Source of the DNA: an uncultured Butyrivibrio sp.
Lineage (GTDB): Bacteria; Bacillota; Clostridia; Lachnospirales; Lachnospiraceae
Direction of reading: 5' to 3'
Assembly (NCBI GenBank): GCA_945928575.1
Contig: CAMENP010000004.1
Location: 1 to 64,000 of the forward strand
DNA length: 64,000 nt
Part shown: piece by piece, positions 63,887 through 64,000 of the stretch
Numbering within the stretch: the first letter of the stretch is position 1
Layout of the letters: every line of letters begins with the position of its first letter
The notes under the pieces: model-generated
The model's database searches: none
What the model was told of the DNA's origin: nothing
Seen by the model: the letters and a program-made list of their open reading frames with translations, nothing else
Made by a program: the position numbers and the translations under genes

Positions 63887-64000
63887 TACTTTTCTTCCTC
63901 CACCATATTCTTTTTGAGTTTGAACTCGTTCTCTTCACCATGAAGAAGACGCTTTATGTTAGCTTTATGACGTACAAATGCAAGTATAACAAATACAAGC
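63886..64000 (-). CDS. plsY: glycerol-3-phosphate acyltransferase PlsY, C-terminal part
   Basis: The 5' part lies beyond the window. The visible end reads a hydrophobic helix, then FVRHKANIKRLLHGEENEFK and a charged tail to TAA, matching the PlsY C-terminus, whose last cytoplasmic loop has RHxxNIxRLLxGxE. PlsY transfers acyl groups from acyl phosphate to glycerol-3-phosphate, using the product of the adjacent gpsA; plsY-gpsA pairs are common in Firmicutes. Confidence 0.9.
   Translation of the reverse strand, partial: LVFVILAFVRHKANIKRLLHGEENEFKLKKNMVEEEK

Noticed and set aside
1-64000. CRISPR arrays, tRNA or rRNA genes, insertion sequences
   Set aside because: None was seen on reading both strands; gaps between genes are all under about 210 bases and hold promoters, hairpins or nothing recognisable.

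Overview
This 64 kb window looks like chromosomal DNA of an endospore-forming member of the Clostridia, most likely Lachnospiraceae. The grounds are spoIVA and a yqfC-yqfD-phoH-ybeY cluster next to Gram-negative-style MinC/MinD/MinE, a complete mreBCD-PBP2-rodA elongation set, lexA with Bacillus-type CGAAC...GTTCG boxes, a FolB-FolK fusion, an L-fucose operon and a moderately AT-rich composition with strong AGGAGG ribosome sites. No prophage, insertion sequence, CRISPR array, tRNA or rRNA was seen. The assignment is inference from gene content.

Layout. 1-6.9 kb (+): the end of rpmA, then obg, yhbY, nadD, yqeK, rsfS and a folate block folC-folE-folP-folBK, closed by a two-way terminator. 7.0-8.1 kb: lexA (-) divergent from a yneA-like SOS division inhibitor (+), with three LexA boxes between them. 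8.3-10.6 kb (+): a minimal DEAD-box helicase and a XerS-like tyrosine recombinase, preceded by a 28-bp dif-like 11-6-11 palindrome. From 10.7 kb onward almost everything is on the - strand: an L,D-transpeptidase-like protein that has lost its catalytic motif, a cytidylate-kinase-like protein, rluD-lspA-ylmH(broken)-sepF-yggS-HlyD-like, dacF-mgsA-rodA-minE-minD, minC-PBP2-mreD-mreC-mreB-radC, a methionine-gamma-lyase-like gene, miaA-mutL-mutS-miaB, proA-fthC-dCMP deaminase-proB, two flavoproteins, a BofC-like gene, cdd-ybeY-phoH-yqfD-yqfC, rpsU with a structured leader, an EamA protein, a frameshifted chemotaxis receptor, alaS, rnhA, a membrane-anchored MutS homologue, spoIVA, the fucose operon rhaB-type kinase/fucA/fucI with a divergent AraC regulator, a MalT-like regulator broken by one stop codon, gpsA and the end of plsY.

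How it works together. The long - strand block is mainly envelope growth and division (PBP2, RodA, MreBCD, Min, SepF, DacF, LspA), with DNA mismatch repair, tRNA modification and proline synthesis. The left block is ribosome assembly, NAD and folate. The SOS pair links DNA damage to division arrest. The fuc genes are a self-contained catabolic unit with its own regulator.

Most notable points: a recombinase/dif-like pair lying where gene orientation flips from + to -, which could mark the replication terminus; three genes broken in three different ways (13-bp tandem duplication, in-frame TAA, internal deletion); a probable L,D-transpeptidase pseudoenzyme; and a possible H-type pseudoknot at the 5' end of the rpsU mRNA. 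I did not find a clearly new multi-gene defence or mobile system.
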